Below, in pieces: positions 1 through 8,008 of a stretch of 64,000 bases of DNA (position 1 is its first letter; each line of letters starts with the position of its first letter). A program made the translations under genes and the position numbers. The stretch covers positions 1,243,226 to 1,307,225 of the forward strand of contig NZ_CP081183.1 of NCBI RefSeq assembly GCF_019693215.1, written 5' to 3'. The DNA is from Salinarchaeum sp. IM2453. Lineage in GTDB: Archaea; Halobacteriota; Halobacteria; Halobacteriales; Salinarchaeaceae. The notes under the pieces are model-generated. The model saw only the letters and a list, made by a program, of their open reading frames with translations. It did not search any database and was not told where the DNA came from.

Positions 1-138
1 TTCTTCAAATTCCGACTCAGGTTGACCAACGTCAACGGTAACTCCAATAACTTCATCATATCCATATTCTTCCTCTAACAGTGGTACGCAGACAGTCGTA
101 TCAAGACCACCTGAAAATGCTAATGCTACGCGTGACAT
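1..138 (-). CDS. argG: argininosuccinate synthase, N-terminal fragment cut by window edge
   Basis: The first 46 codons read out on the minus strand, starting at ATG 138, before the window ends. The N-terminus carries the ATP-pyrophosphatase P-loop AFSGGLDTT (residues 7-15) followed by [10 protein letters not shown]-like sequence, which is the signature start of argininosuccinate synthase. The enzyme joins citrulline and aspartate at the expense of ATP in arginine biosynthesis, in the cytoplasm. Only the P-loop end is visible, so the substrate assignment rests on the close match of this end to archaeal ArgG; argH would be expected downstream, outside the window. Confidence 0.9.
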   Translation of the reverse strand, partial: MSRVALAFSGGLDTTVCVPLLEEEYGYDEVIGVTVDVGQPESEFEE

Positions 139-272
139 CCTTGATTGTGTAGCATCGGCCGTAGAGTATAAATCCTTCCATATTAATTACAAAAGATTTT
201 GACATAAAAGCAGCTAACCGACAGACAACACAGGGAAACAGTACAGCAAACCGGGAAGATTATAGTTAATTT

Positions 273-352
273 GGGCCTAGAAATCGGCCCGCCGCGGTCG
301 CCGCTGTCGGCCGAAGAAGTAGCTATCGGCGTGGCAGTCCGGATAATGGCCA
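273..352. ncRNA. candidate structured RNA (four tandem hairpins) in argG upstream spacer
   Basis: In the 329-base spacer between argG and the next gene, an 80-base stretch is far more G+C-rich than its surroundings. It contains four successive hairpins: 273-277 with 286-290, 294-297 with 301-304, 310-314 with 326-330, and 332-335 with 349-352. No coding frame, tRNA cloverleaf or known RNA family was recognised, and strand cannot be decided from the stems. It could be an sRNA, a 3' UTR of the gene at 468-1085, or a decayed mobile-element end. Confidence 0.25.
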
Positions 353-467
353 TTTTGCGGCATCTTGTGCCTATATATTACTGCTCGTTACTAAATAGTT
401 TCGAGTTGTTTCGGTTTTTTTGTCTCCTATATATTGAAAATTAAATAAAATTCTTAAATATCTATCA

Positions 468-1085
468 CTAGAAATTCTCCGGTGCCAGATCTTTTCCTTG
501 ACTTTCCCCTGGCAGTATATCGCCGATTGCTCCGCCAAAGGCAGCAGCAGCCCAGATAATCGTAATTCGCCCAATCACCTCTATATTAGTTGGATCTCCA
601 TCAAATGCTCTCCCCCAAAGGAGTGTCATGCCCGTTGCGACCATGAACGATATACATAATATCCCAAACAATCGGCGGGGAATAAATCCAAGAATTGGCT
701 TTGATACATCAACCCGTCGGAAGTCAGCCCAATATACTAATCCAACTGTCACGAGGACGATAAATAAAACATTTGCAATGAGAAATACCGGGACATTTAG
801 CACTTGAGTTGTTGTGAAATGCTCAGCGATATCAAACACTCCGTCTTCGACGAGCAGTGGGAGAGAAAATATTATTCCCCCCACAAATGTTTCAGCAGCG
901 TCTCGTGTTGTATACTTACCAATCCGACGACGAATCCTTTCTCTTCTCGGCAACTGTGTGACTAACGAAATAGTCTTATCCACTTGCTCACGCTGACGGT
1001 CGTCTTCAACAGAGTCACGAAGATCGGTTAACTCGTCGAGAACTTCATCAACATCAGGCTGGTCCTTTTCTGACCTATCCTCCAT
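468..1085 (-). CDS. DUF2391-like integral membrane protein
   Basis: 205 aa. The first ~75 residues are soluble and highly charged, then about four hydrophobic segments follow (around residues 85-105, 120-145, 155-175 and 185-200). The overall arrangement resembles the DUF2391 membrane-protein family common in haloarchaea; no catalytic motif is visible and the function is unknown. A TTG start seven codons upstream is possible but the ATG at 1085 is preferred. It lies downstream of hemB on the same strand with a 37-base gap, so the two may be co-transcribed. Confidence 0.65.
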   Translation of the reverse strand: MEDRSEKDQPDVDEVLDELTDLRDSVEDDRQREQVDKTISLVTQLPRRERIRRRIGKYTTRDAAETFVGGIIFSLPLLVEDGVFDIAEHFTTTQVLNVPVFLIANVLFIVLVTVGLVYWADFRRVDVSKPILGFIPRRLFGILCISFMVATGMTLLWGRAFDGDPTNIEVIGRITIIWAAAAFGGAIGDILPGESQGKDLAPENF

Positions 1086-1122
1086 AGTTGTATGTGCTTC
1101 ACGCAAGAAATATATTTACTGG

Positions 1123-2115
1123 CTACTGTTGTCCTGAATTTGAGATTTCTGTTGCGATGTCTTCTGCAAAATACGTCAAAATCAAATCTGCACCTGCTCG
1201 CTTAATTGACAATAGCGATTCATATGCTACTGCTTCAAGATCGAGCCACCCTTTTTCAGCTGCTGCGTGCAACATCGCATATTCGCCAGAAACATTGTAT
1301 GCAGCGACTGGATGGGTTGTTTTCTCTCTTACCTCTCGAATAATATCTAAATAAGGCAACGCTGGCTTGACCATCAGAATGTCTGCCCCTTGCTTGATAT
1401 CAGCTTCTACCTCCTTGATAGCTTCTTGCCGATTTGCTGGGTCCATCTGGTAATGTCGTCTGTTGCCAAATGCTGGCGCTCCGTCCGCTGCGTCGCGGAA
1501 TGGACCGTAGAAATTGCTGTGATACTTTGCTGCATAGCTCATGATTGGTATATCCGTATAACCTGATGTATCAAGCCTGTCTCGAATTGCCTTCACCATA
1601 CCGTCCATCATGCCACTCGGAGCAACCATGTCTGCTCCTGCTTCGGCGTGGGAAACTGCGATATCACCCAAATGTTCAAGAGTTTGATCATTTTTAACTG
1701 TCATCTCTGTATCAGTATCTGAGTTTACCACGCCACAGTGGCCATGTGTAGTATATTCACATAAGCAGACATCCGTGATGATGTATGCGTCCGTCTGCTC
1801 ATCTATAACCCGCGTTGCCCGCTGCACAACCCCACTTTCATCCCACGCACGGGATCCCTGACTATCTTTCTCCTCTGGAATCCCGAACAAAATGATCGCT
1901 TCTATTCCTGTTTCAAGAATCTCATTAACTCGATCAACAACCTCACTAACTGGTACTCGTGAATGTCCCGGCATTGATGAAATCGATGTTCTTGAATCCG
2001 ATGTTGCATCAACAAACACTGGTGCAATAAGATCATCTACCGACAACGTTGTTTCCTGCACCATCTGACGAATTCCATCTTTTCGAAGCCGCCGCGGGCG
2101 ATCGCGGAGATCCAT
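1123..2115 (-). CDS. hemB: delta-aminolevulinic acid dehydratase (porphobilinogen synthase)
   Basis: 330 aa, full length. HemB condenses two 5-aminolevulinate molecules to porphobilinogen, the second common step of heme, siroheme and cobalamin synthesis. The zinc-site cysteines (117, 119 and 127 in DVCLCEY..HGHCG) are all present, marking the Zn-dependent class. The two Schiff-base lysines are in YAAKYHSNF (Lys197) and MVKPALPY (Lys250). In-frame starts exist at 2130 (ATG) and 2136 (TTG), but 2115 gives the usual haloarchaeal N-terminus [11 protein letters not shown]. No other heme genes are adjacent. Confidence 0.95.
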   Translation of the reverse strand: MDLRDRPRRLRKDGIRQMVQETTLSVDDLIAPVFVDATSDSRTSISSMPGHSRVPVSEVVDRVNEILETGIEAIILFGIPEEKDSQGSRAWDESGVVQRATRVIDEQTDAYIITDVCLCEYTTHGHCGVVNSDTDTEMTVKNDQTLEHLGDIAVSHAEAGADMVAPSGMMDGMVKAIRDRLDTSGYTDIPIMSYAAKYHSNFYGPFRDAADGAPAFGNRRHYQMDPANRQEAIKEVEADIKQGADILMVKPALPYLDIIREVREKTTHPVAAYNVSGEYAMLHAAAEKGWLDLEAVAYESLLSIKRAGADLILTYFAEDIATEISNSGQQ

Positions 2116-2208
2116 ATACACTATATACATCGTCAAAACGCAATACAGTTGCTATTACAAACACATGGAGTATGAGTCTGGTAACGTCCAGTTGATCTCT
2201 TAGGTCAA

Positions 2209-3783
2209 TTACGGAAAAATCGAATAGATTTTTCGCCGCAATCTTGACGCAATACCAAGCCCTTCGCCGTATACTGCATTTGGGACCCATGAGGGCTTGG
2301 CAAATGGTCCAATGTTTGATTTGGCAATTGTTTTTGCCTGCGTATACTGGTAGAGACCTTCTTTACCATGTCGATAGCCCATGCCAGACTCTCCAAATCC
2401 ACCCATCGGTGCATCTGTGGCGGCCCAGCCAACGATGTACCCATCATTGATACAGACCGTTCCACAGTCGATTTGCCTTGCTACCTCTGCTCCACGATCT
2501 GTATCTGTTGTCCAAACACTTCCAATTAGTCCATATTTTGACTCGTTAGCTGCCTCAATTGCCTCTGATTCTCCACTTACTGACTCGACAAACACTACTG
2601 GTCCAAATGTTTCTTCGCTCATTAGCTCAGCACTCTCATCAACAGACGTGAGGATTGTTGGTTCATATATGAACGGCCCGATATCATCCCGGTGCTTTCC
2701 TCCTGTAAGGACAGTTGCTCCGTGTGACCGAGCATCTTCAACATGATCCTCTACCCGAGTTAGCTGACTGGGGCCAATCAGGGATCCAATGTCATATGAA
2801 TAATCGTATCCTGTCCCGAGTGTGAGCTTTTCCGTTTGTTTCACAAACTCATCAACAAACTCATCAAAGCGTGACTCTACTACATAAAATCGCTCTGCAC
2901 TGAGACATAATTGCCCAGCATTTGAGAATGCAGCAGCAACTGCCCCTCTTGCAGTCTTTTTGATGTCTGCGTCTTCAAGCACAACAAATGGATTTTTTCC
3001 ACCAAGCTCAAGTAATGAATCTGTTAACTGCCGACCAGCCTGCTCCGCAACAATTTTCCCAGTCTCCGTTCCTCCCGTAAATACAAGATAATCTGATTTG
3101 TCAATCACAGCTGATCCGATTTCCGCCCCAGGTCCGGTTACTACCATACACAATCCGGACGGGACTCCGGCCCGTTCTAATAGTTCTGCCAGCTTTAATG
3201 CTGAGTATGGCGTCTTTTCATCTGGTTTCAATAGAATTCCATTTCCTGCCAGCAGTGCTGGAATTGCATCGATTATCGAAAGTATCAACGGGTAATTCCA
3301 TGGTGAAATCACCCCGACTACTCCGTATGGGGAATAGGTAACGGTCGCTGTTGACAAGCCTGGAGCCATCGGCGTTCGCGATGAATCGGCAAGCAACTTA
3401 GGTCCCCGAGCTGCGTAGTATTCGCATGATTGTGTGATATCTGCAAATTCTTCTGCAGCGTGAATACGAGATTTTCCGGTCTCAAGCTGCACCAGATCAA
3501 GTAACTTGTGACGATTGTCTTCAAGAAGATCAGCGAATCGGCGGAGGACCGTTGCTCGATCTTCCACGGAGTATGATTCCCATTCCTGTTGCGCATTCCG
3601 AACTTGCTGAACTGCAGTCTCTACATCTTCAGGTGTACACTTTGGAATCTCTCCAATAGTGTCCATCGCCATTGGAGCGGTAACTCTAATAGGCTCATAT
3701 TCTGAATTTGCTATCACCCGATTGCTAAGTCTATCAATTTCTTCCCGGGTAATCAATGTATTCTTATATGTGAATTTTGACAT
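2209..3783 (-). CDS. NAD(P)-dependent aldehyde dehydrogenase (succinate-semialdehyde dehydrogenase-like)
   Basis: 524 aa, ALDH superfamily. Oxidises an aldehyde to its acid with NAD(P)+. The catalytic Cys293 (NAGQLCLSAER), general base Glu259 (LLELGGKNP), oxyanion Asn163 (SPWNYP) and cofactor loop FTGGTETG are all present. The sequence is most reminiscent of the succinate-semialdehyde dehydrogenase group, but the exact substrate cannot be read from sequence. The C-terminus extends about 40 residues past the core and ends RRKIYSIFP. It stands alone between hemB and the biotin transporter genes, with its own upstream region. Confidence 0.85.
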   Translation of the reverse strand: MSKFTYKNTLITREEIDRLSNRVIANSEYEPIRVTAPMAMDTIGEIPKCTPEDVETAVQQVRNAQQEWESYSVEDRATVLRRFADLLEDNRHKLLDLVQLETGKSRIHAAEEFADITQSCEYYAARGPKLLADSSRTPMAPGLSTATVTYSPYGVVGVISPWNYPLILSIIDAIPALLAGNGILLKPDEKTPYSALKLAELLERAGVPSGLCMVVTGPGAEIGSAVIDKSDYLVFTGGTETGKIVAEQAGRQLTDSLLELGGKNPFVVLEDADIKKTARGAVAAAFSNAGQLCLSAERFYVVESRFDEFVDEFVKQTEKLTLGTGYDYSYDIGSLIGPSQLTRVEDHVEDARSHGATVLTGGKHRDDIGPFIYEPTILTSVDESAELMSEETFGPVVFVESVSGESEAIEAANESKYGLIGSVWTTDTDRGAEVARQIDCGTVCINDGYIVGWAATDAPMGGFGESGMGYRHGKEGLYQYTQAKTIAKSNIGPFAKPSWVPNAVYGEGLGIASRLRRKIYSIFP

Positions 3784-3911
3784 AGGTACCGTTACATTAC
3801 ACTCTGTGACGTACAGACTAAGTTGTTCTGTACAGGTGGTTGAGGGGACTGCCAGAGGATTAACCGGGGTTACGTAACTGTTACTGAATTTGCCGGTAAA
3901 TTACTTTTATG

Positions 3912-4616
3912 CTAGACTATGACTGTGAGTACTAACAAGAAGGAAGCGGCAATAACCACATAGTCACGACAAGCGAATGTCAACTCTGGTAGTGTTGGAT
4001 TCCAAGCAAAACAGCGGGCTTGTAATGCCCGTGACAGCTGATCTGAACGATCCATTGCGGCCTGCAATCCCCCCACTCCAAGTGTCTGTGCTCGCTTAAT
4101 AATTGAACGCTCAGTTCCAAGACGTGCTGCCTCTGCTTTTCTCAGTGTCTGTATATCCCGTCGGATCGCTGGAAAGAGCCGAACAACAAGACCAAACCCG
4201 ACGCCGATGAATGTACCAATTCGGCCGGGAATTAACCGCTGTATGGCTGCTCGCGATTCACGCAGTGGTGTGGTTCGGATATATGCTGCACTTACAAACA
4301 AAACAAAAATGACGCGGACACCTGCTTTGGCAGGCTCAAGCGCTGATTGTGGGTCAATTGCCAGTGGTCGAAAAGAAATCATTGCGAACAACGGAGCAAG
4401 TGACAAAATAAGAAGCGGGAACCAAAAACCCCTGAGAGTCGCTAGAACTGAACAGCGGGCAAGATATAGACAGACAACGGCTATCGCTCCAAACAGCAGC
4501 AGCCATCGTGGTTCTGATTGAACAAATACGGCCAGAGCAAATGCACTTTGAAATATAATTTTCCCTCGTGGATCAAGTCGGTGAACAATCGTATCTGATG
4601 GCTCGTAGCTTATCAT
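3912..4616 (-). CDS. ECF transporter T component (BioN/CbiQ family)
   Basis: 234 aa membrane protein with about five to six hydrophobic segments and the family-typical cytoplasmic region containing the Ala-Arg motifs (KAEAARLGTE and ALQARCF) that couple to the ATPase. It is the energy-coupling transmembrane subunit of an energy-coupling-factor vitamin importer. Its start overlaps the stop of the ATPase gene by four bases (ATGA), so the two are translationally coupled. Together with the adjacent BioY it should import biotin. Confidence 0.88.
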   Translation of the reverse strand: MISYEPSDTIVHRLDPRGKIIFQSAFALAVFVQSEPRWLLLFGAIAVVCLYLARCSVLATLRGFWFPLLILSLAPLFAMISFRPLAIDPQSALEPAKAGVRVIFVLFVSAAYIRTTPLRESRAAIQRLIPGRIGTFIGVGFGLVVRLFPAIRRDIQTLRKAEAARLGTERSIIKRAQTLGVGGLQAAMDRSDQLSRALQARCFAWNPTLPELTFACRDYVVIAASFLLVLTVIV

Positions 4617-5314
4617 TGTGGAAACCAGACATCTATTCCCTGAATTATTTCAGCCACTTCGTCTGGGGAGCCATCAGCAACTATCTCTCCATTAGCTAAG
4701 CCGATTACCCTGTCTACTCTATCGACAAGATGGCGTAGGTCGTGTGTTACGATAATCACTCCTGTTCCAGATACAACGAGCTCGTCCAAGCGGGAAAGAA
4801 TAGAGTCTTTGGCTGCAAGATCTAACCCGACGAATGGTTCGTCTAAGACCAAATAATCTGGTCTCATTGCAAGCGCACCAGCGATTGCAACACGAGCCAT
4901 TTCACCACCTGAGAGTTCTTCTACCCGACTTTCCTTTTGATCTAACATACCCACGGCATCAAGTGCTTGGTCAACTCGCTGATTGATCTCTTCCCTTGGG
5001 AGCCCCAGATTTTCTGGGCCAAAGGCAACATCAGCACCCACTGTTGAAGCTACAAACATATCTGCTGGGTTCTGAAACACCATACCGATACTTGTCCGAA
5101 CAGCAACGAGGTCTTCTTCAACTGATGTTCCGTTTACGGTTACTGTACCAGAATCTGACGTTTGCAGCCCATTTAGGTGCTCAACCAGTGTAGTTTTTCC
5201 ACTCCCATTTGGCCCAGTGATCAGCACCCACTCCCCGGTATCAACACTAAATGACACCGTATCTAGAACCATATTTTCCCCTCGCTTAGCGGTTAATTCA
5301 TCGACGACGATCAT
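4613..5314 (-). CDS. ECF transporter ATPase (BioM/CbiO family)
   Basis: 233 aa ABC ATPase. Walker A GPNGSGKTT (around residues 34-42), Q-loop VFQNPADMF, signature LSGGEMARV, Walker B YLVLDEPF and the switch histidine VTHDLRH are all intact. It drives the biotin ECF importer; a single ATPase gene is present, consistent with the homodimeric BioM arrangement. It lies 3 bases after bioY and overlaps the T-component gene, forming one operon. Confidence 0.93.
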   Translation of the reverse strand: MIVVDELTAKRGENMVLDTVSFSVDTGEWVLITGPNGSGKTTLVEHLNGLQTSDSGTVTVNGTSVEEDLVAVRTSIGMVFQNPADMFVASTVGADVAFGPENLGLPREEINQRVDQALDAVGMLDQKESRVEELSGGEMARVAIAGALAMRPDYLVLDEPFVGLDLAAKDSILSRLDELVVSGTGVIIVTHDLRHLVDRVDRVIGLANGEIVADGSPDEVAEIIQGIDVWFPQ

Positions 5315-5317
5315 ACA

Positions 5318-5902
5318 TTATCGTACTTGTAACCTAGTACTACCGGTGATAATGCCAAGTACGGCAATAATTTTGATGATGTCTCCCGGTAGGAAAACTG
5401 CCGCCCCCGTGATTATTGCCTCAGTCCACTCGAACCCTGCAGCAAATTTTAGCCATGGTACTCCAACTCCATATATGATCGCCAACGCAATGACAAGCGC
5501 GATTGCCTGTGTCCAAACCGATACCGACGAAAGTGGTTGTGTCTCCGTACCTCTGTGAACAATAAGCCCGATCGCTATCGCCGCAAAGAAATACGCGATG
5601 ATGTAACCTCCAGTTGGTCCAAGAATAACTCCAAGACCTGCTGATGCATTTGAAAATATCGGTGCTCCCAGCGCTCCTGCGACAATATAGAGGAGTACCG
5701 ATCCTGCTCCCCAGACCGGCCCAAGCAAAATACCTGCAAAGTATACAGGAATGACCTGAAACGATATTGGTGCTGGGGAAAGCGGAATCGGAATCGAGAC
5801 TTGTGCTAACACGCCAGTCAATGCTGCTAATGCCGCTGCAAGCGTGAACCGCTTCACAACCTGATCAGAAACAAGAGCAACCTCCTCGTTGCTGTGACTC
5901 AT
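5318..5902 (-). CDS. bioY: biotin transporter substrate-binding component BioY
   Basis: 194 aa, six predicted membrane segments. Contains the BioY family hallmark stretches QVIPVYFAGILLGP and LGPTGGYIIAYF. BioY binds biotin in the membrane and associates with the ECF ATPase/T unit encoded immediately downstream. First gene of the three-gene operon 5902-3912. A haloarchaeon importing biotin implies biotin auxotrophy or salvage for its carboxylases. No clear BirA or BioR operator was identified in the 5903-6015 spacer. Confidence 0.94.
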   Translation of the reverse strand: MSHSNEEVALVSDQVVKRFTLAAALAALTGVLAQVSIPIPLSPAPISFQVIPVYFAGILLGPVWGAGSVLLYIVAGALGAPIFSNASAGLGVILGPTGGYIIAYFFAAIAIGLIVHRGTETQPLSSVSVWTQAIALVIALAIIYGVGVPWLKFAAGFEWTEAIITGAAVFLPGDIIKIIAVLGIITGSTRLQVR

Positions 5903-6015
5903 ATATTTGCGTTGTACTGTTAACTAATTTGTATTCTTTGGTTTACGAGATGCAAATACAGAAGTAAGACAGTAAGTTTATGTTTGTTGGGTGATCGAAC
6001 TTGTTTACTAGTCTT

Positions 6016-6615
6016 ATGGACAAAAAAACAGAGGAACTTCGTGATATTTTCATTGATGTTGCCGACTCAGACACGGTTACTGAGTCTCAGGAGGAATCTC
6101 GTGGCTCATTAGTCTCTGAGCCAGAAATCGAAGAGCGACTTGAGGAACTCATTTCGGAAATGCGCGACCGATATGGATTCAATACTGAGCTGACTGATGA
6201 AGAGTTGTGTTTCCTCCTTGAGGCCGTGTACGATGGATATACTGATGACGAAGTCGCAGACGAGCTTGACATCTCTGCTGACACAGTCCTTCGTGCCCGG
6301 CTTGATTTGCATCTCGTTCGAGAGTCAGATACTGAGACCGAGTTTAACGTTGAAGAATTCCGGCGTCGAGCAACCGCGGAAGATGTCTCAGATGAAGCAT
6401 TAGCAATAGAATTTAATCTTACCTCTGACGAAGTCTCCCATTATCGACAAATTGTCGAAGCACAAGATGAGTCCCGGCGGGCAAACGATCGGTACCGAGA
6501 TGAGTTTGCCTCACTCCTTGACGATGCTGATATTTCTGGCTCCTTGACCGGCCATGCAACAGAGGATGGACTCGATGATGCCACAGAAGGCATGGAAACT
6601 GATGTCTCGTTCTAG
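6016..6615 (+). CDS. haloarchaeal conserved protein of the 'conditioned medium-induced protein 4' type
   Basis: 199 aa, soluble and strongly acidic. Residues ~60-110 contain a helix-turn-helix-like stretch (DDEVADELDISADTVLRARL) and residues ~120-150 a second one (SDEALAIEFNLTSDEVSHYR), so it may bind DNA. I associate this sequence type with haloarchaeal proteins annotated 'conditioned medium-induced protein 4', from memory and without a search. ATG 6016 is chosen over the upstream TTG at 6001. Its N-terminal motif (IDVADSDTVTESQEE) recurs in the small protein at 60677-60889. Confidence 0.6.
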   Translation: MDKKTEELRDIFIDVADSDTVTESQEESRGSLVSEPEIEERLEELISEMRDRYGFNTELTDEELCFLLEAVYDGYTDDEVADELDISADTVLRARLDLHLVRESDTETEFNVEEFRRRATAEDVSDEALAIEFNLTSDEVSHYRQIVEAQDESRRANDRYRDEFASLLDDADISGSLTGHATEDGLDDATEGMETDVSF

Positions 6616-6656
6616 GGTCTATAGGTTCTTTACTGGTGAACAATAATTCTATCATA

Positions 6657-7460
6657 ATGACAGTCGTTACACTTGGTCCAGAGGGGACTTACTCTCATCG
6701 TGCTGCTAGTGCTGTTTCAGATGATATTGTGTTCCGTGAATCTGTTACATCAATCGTTGAAGCAGTTGGTGAAGGAACCTATCCTCGTGGCGTTGTTCCA
6801 ATCGAGAATAGCATTGAGGGCTCTGTAACAGAATCACTTGATGCAATGGGAGAACATGACGTCGCTGTCCTAAGAGAGATTATTACTCCTATTCGACATG
6901 CACTATTAGCTCAATCTGAGGAGTTTGATATGGTAGCGAGCCACTCACAGGCACTTGCTCAGTGTCGAACATATCTTGATGAAAATCATCCAGATGTTCA
7001 GTTGGAAGCAGTTGCTTCAACAGCACGGGGAGTAGAAGACGCTCGAAGCGACTCATCCATCGCAGCGATTGGCCATCCCGCGAATGCGGGTGAAAACTTG
7101 TCTGTTTTGGCTGAGGATATTCAGGACCGGACTTCAAATGCCACTCGATTTTTTGTTCTTGGTCCTGCAGCTGATCGGGAGCGAGCAGGTGGCAAGTCAA
7201 CGTTGATTATTTATCCGAATACTGACTATCCTGGACTCCTCTTAGAGCTTCTAGAATCGTTTGCGACGCGAGATATCAACCTGACTCGCATAGAATCCCG
7301 ACCAAGCGGCGAGCGGTTGGGTGATTATATTTTCCATGTAGACATTGCAGCTGGATTATACGAGGAGCGGACAAAGCAAGCGATTGAAGAAATCGAGGAA
7401 ATTGCCAGTGCTGGTTGGGTCAAGCAACTTGGGTCCTATGATGTTGAACACGTAGTGTAA
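6657..7460 (+). CDS. pheA: prephenate dehydratase
   Basis: 267 aa, monofunctional PDT plus C-terminal ACT domain. Converts prephenate to phenylpyruvate in phenylalanine synthesis. The N-terminus TLGPEGTYSH, the core VPIENSIEG, and the catalytic TRF motif (SNATRFFVLG) are present. The ACT domain begins near residue 185 and carries the ESRP motif (RIESRPSGERLGDY) that binds phenylalanine for feedback inhibition. No chorismate mutase domain is fused. ATG 6657 preferred over GTG 6636 because the protein then starts as MTVVTLGPEG. Confidence 0.93.
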   Translation: MTVVTLGPEGTYSHRAASAVSDDIVFRESVTSIVEAVGEGTYPRGVVPIENSIEGSVTESLDAMGEHDVAVLREIITPIRHALLAQSEEFDMVASHSQALAQCRTYLDENHPDVQLEAVASTARGVEDARSDSSIAAIGHPANAGENLSVLAEDIQDRTSNATRFFVLGPAADRERAGGKSTLIIYPNTDYPGLLLELLESFATRDINLTRIESRPSGERLGDYIFHVDIAAGLYEERTKQAIEEIEEIASAGWVKQLGSYDVEHVV

Positions 7461-7524
7461 TCAGTTATACCTCCAGTGGCTTTTTGTTGGAAGACAATGT
7501 ATATTTGAACAAGAGCTGATACAT

Positions 7525-7923
7525 ATGTCAACGAACCCGTTCGATGAACTCGAAAACTTGCTAGAACAGCTGGAAGAAGGCTTTGATTTCCCATCCTTAG
7601 AGACACTTTCCGTCGATATGCTTGATCAAGGTGATAAGTACGTCGTCAAGGCAGACCTTCCCGGCTATGACCCAAGTGATATTGATATCACATACTCTGA
7701 TGGTCAACTTACTATCACCGGCGAACGAGATGAAGAATCCATTGAAGAAGTCGATGGAACATATCTACGCCGAGAGCGTCGTCGTCAATCGGCTAGCCGA
7801 ACTGTAACAGTTCCGGGTGAAATTGATGAAGACGGTATTGAAGCAAATCACTCCCGAGGCGTGCTTTCGGTAACGCTACCGAGAACAGAGGCGGAAGAAG
7901 AGCGACAAATCGAAATTGAGTAA
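7525..7923 (+). CDS. Hsp20/alpha-crystallin small heat-shock protein
   Basis: 132 aa with a short N-terminal arm and one alpha-crystallin domain (about residues 28-125). The conserved KADLPGYDPSDIDI strand and the C-terminal ARGVLSVTLP-type motif (SRGVLSVTLPR) are visible. Acts as an ATP-independent holdase for denatured proteins. It is monocistronic, located between pheA and leuS. The C-terminal I-x-I anchor is only weakly represented (QIEIE). Confidence 0.9.
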   Translation: MSTNPFDELENLLEQLEEGFDFPSLETLSVDMLDQGDKYVVKADLPGYDPSDIDITYSDGQLTITGERDEESIEEVDGTYLRRERRRQSASRTVTVPGEIDEDGIEANHSRGVLSVTLPRTEAEEERQIEIE

Positions 7924-8008
7924 GCAGCCTCGAAGAAAGGACACGGGAGTTTTCCCTGTCATCTCACTATCGTAGTTGGTAGTTCTTTTAGTCTTCCCGC
8001 ATGAATAC

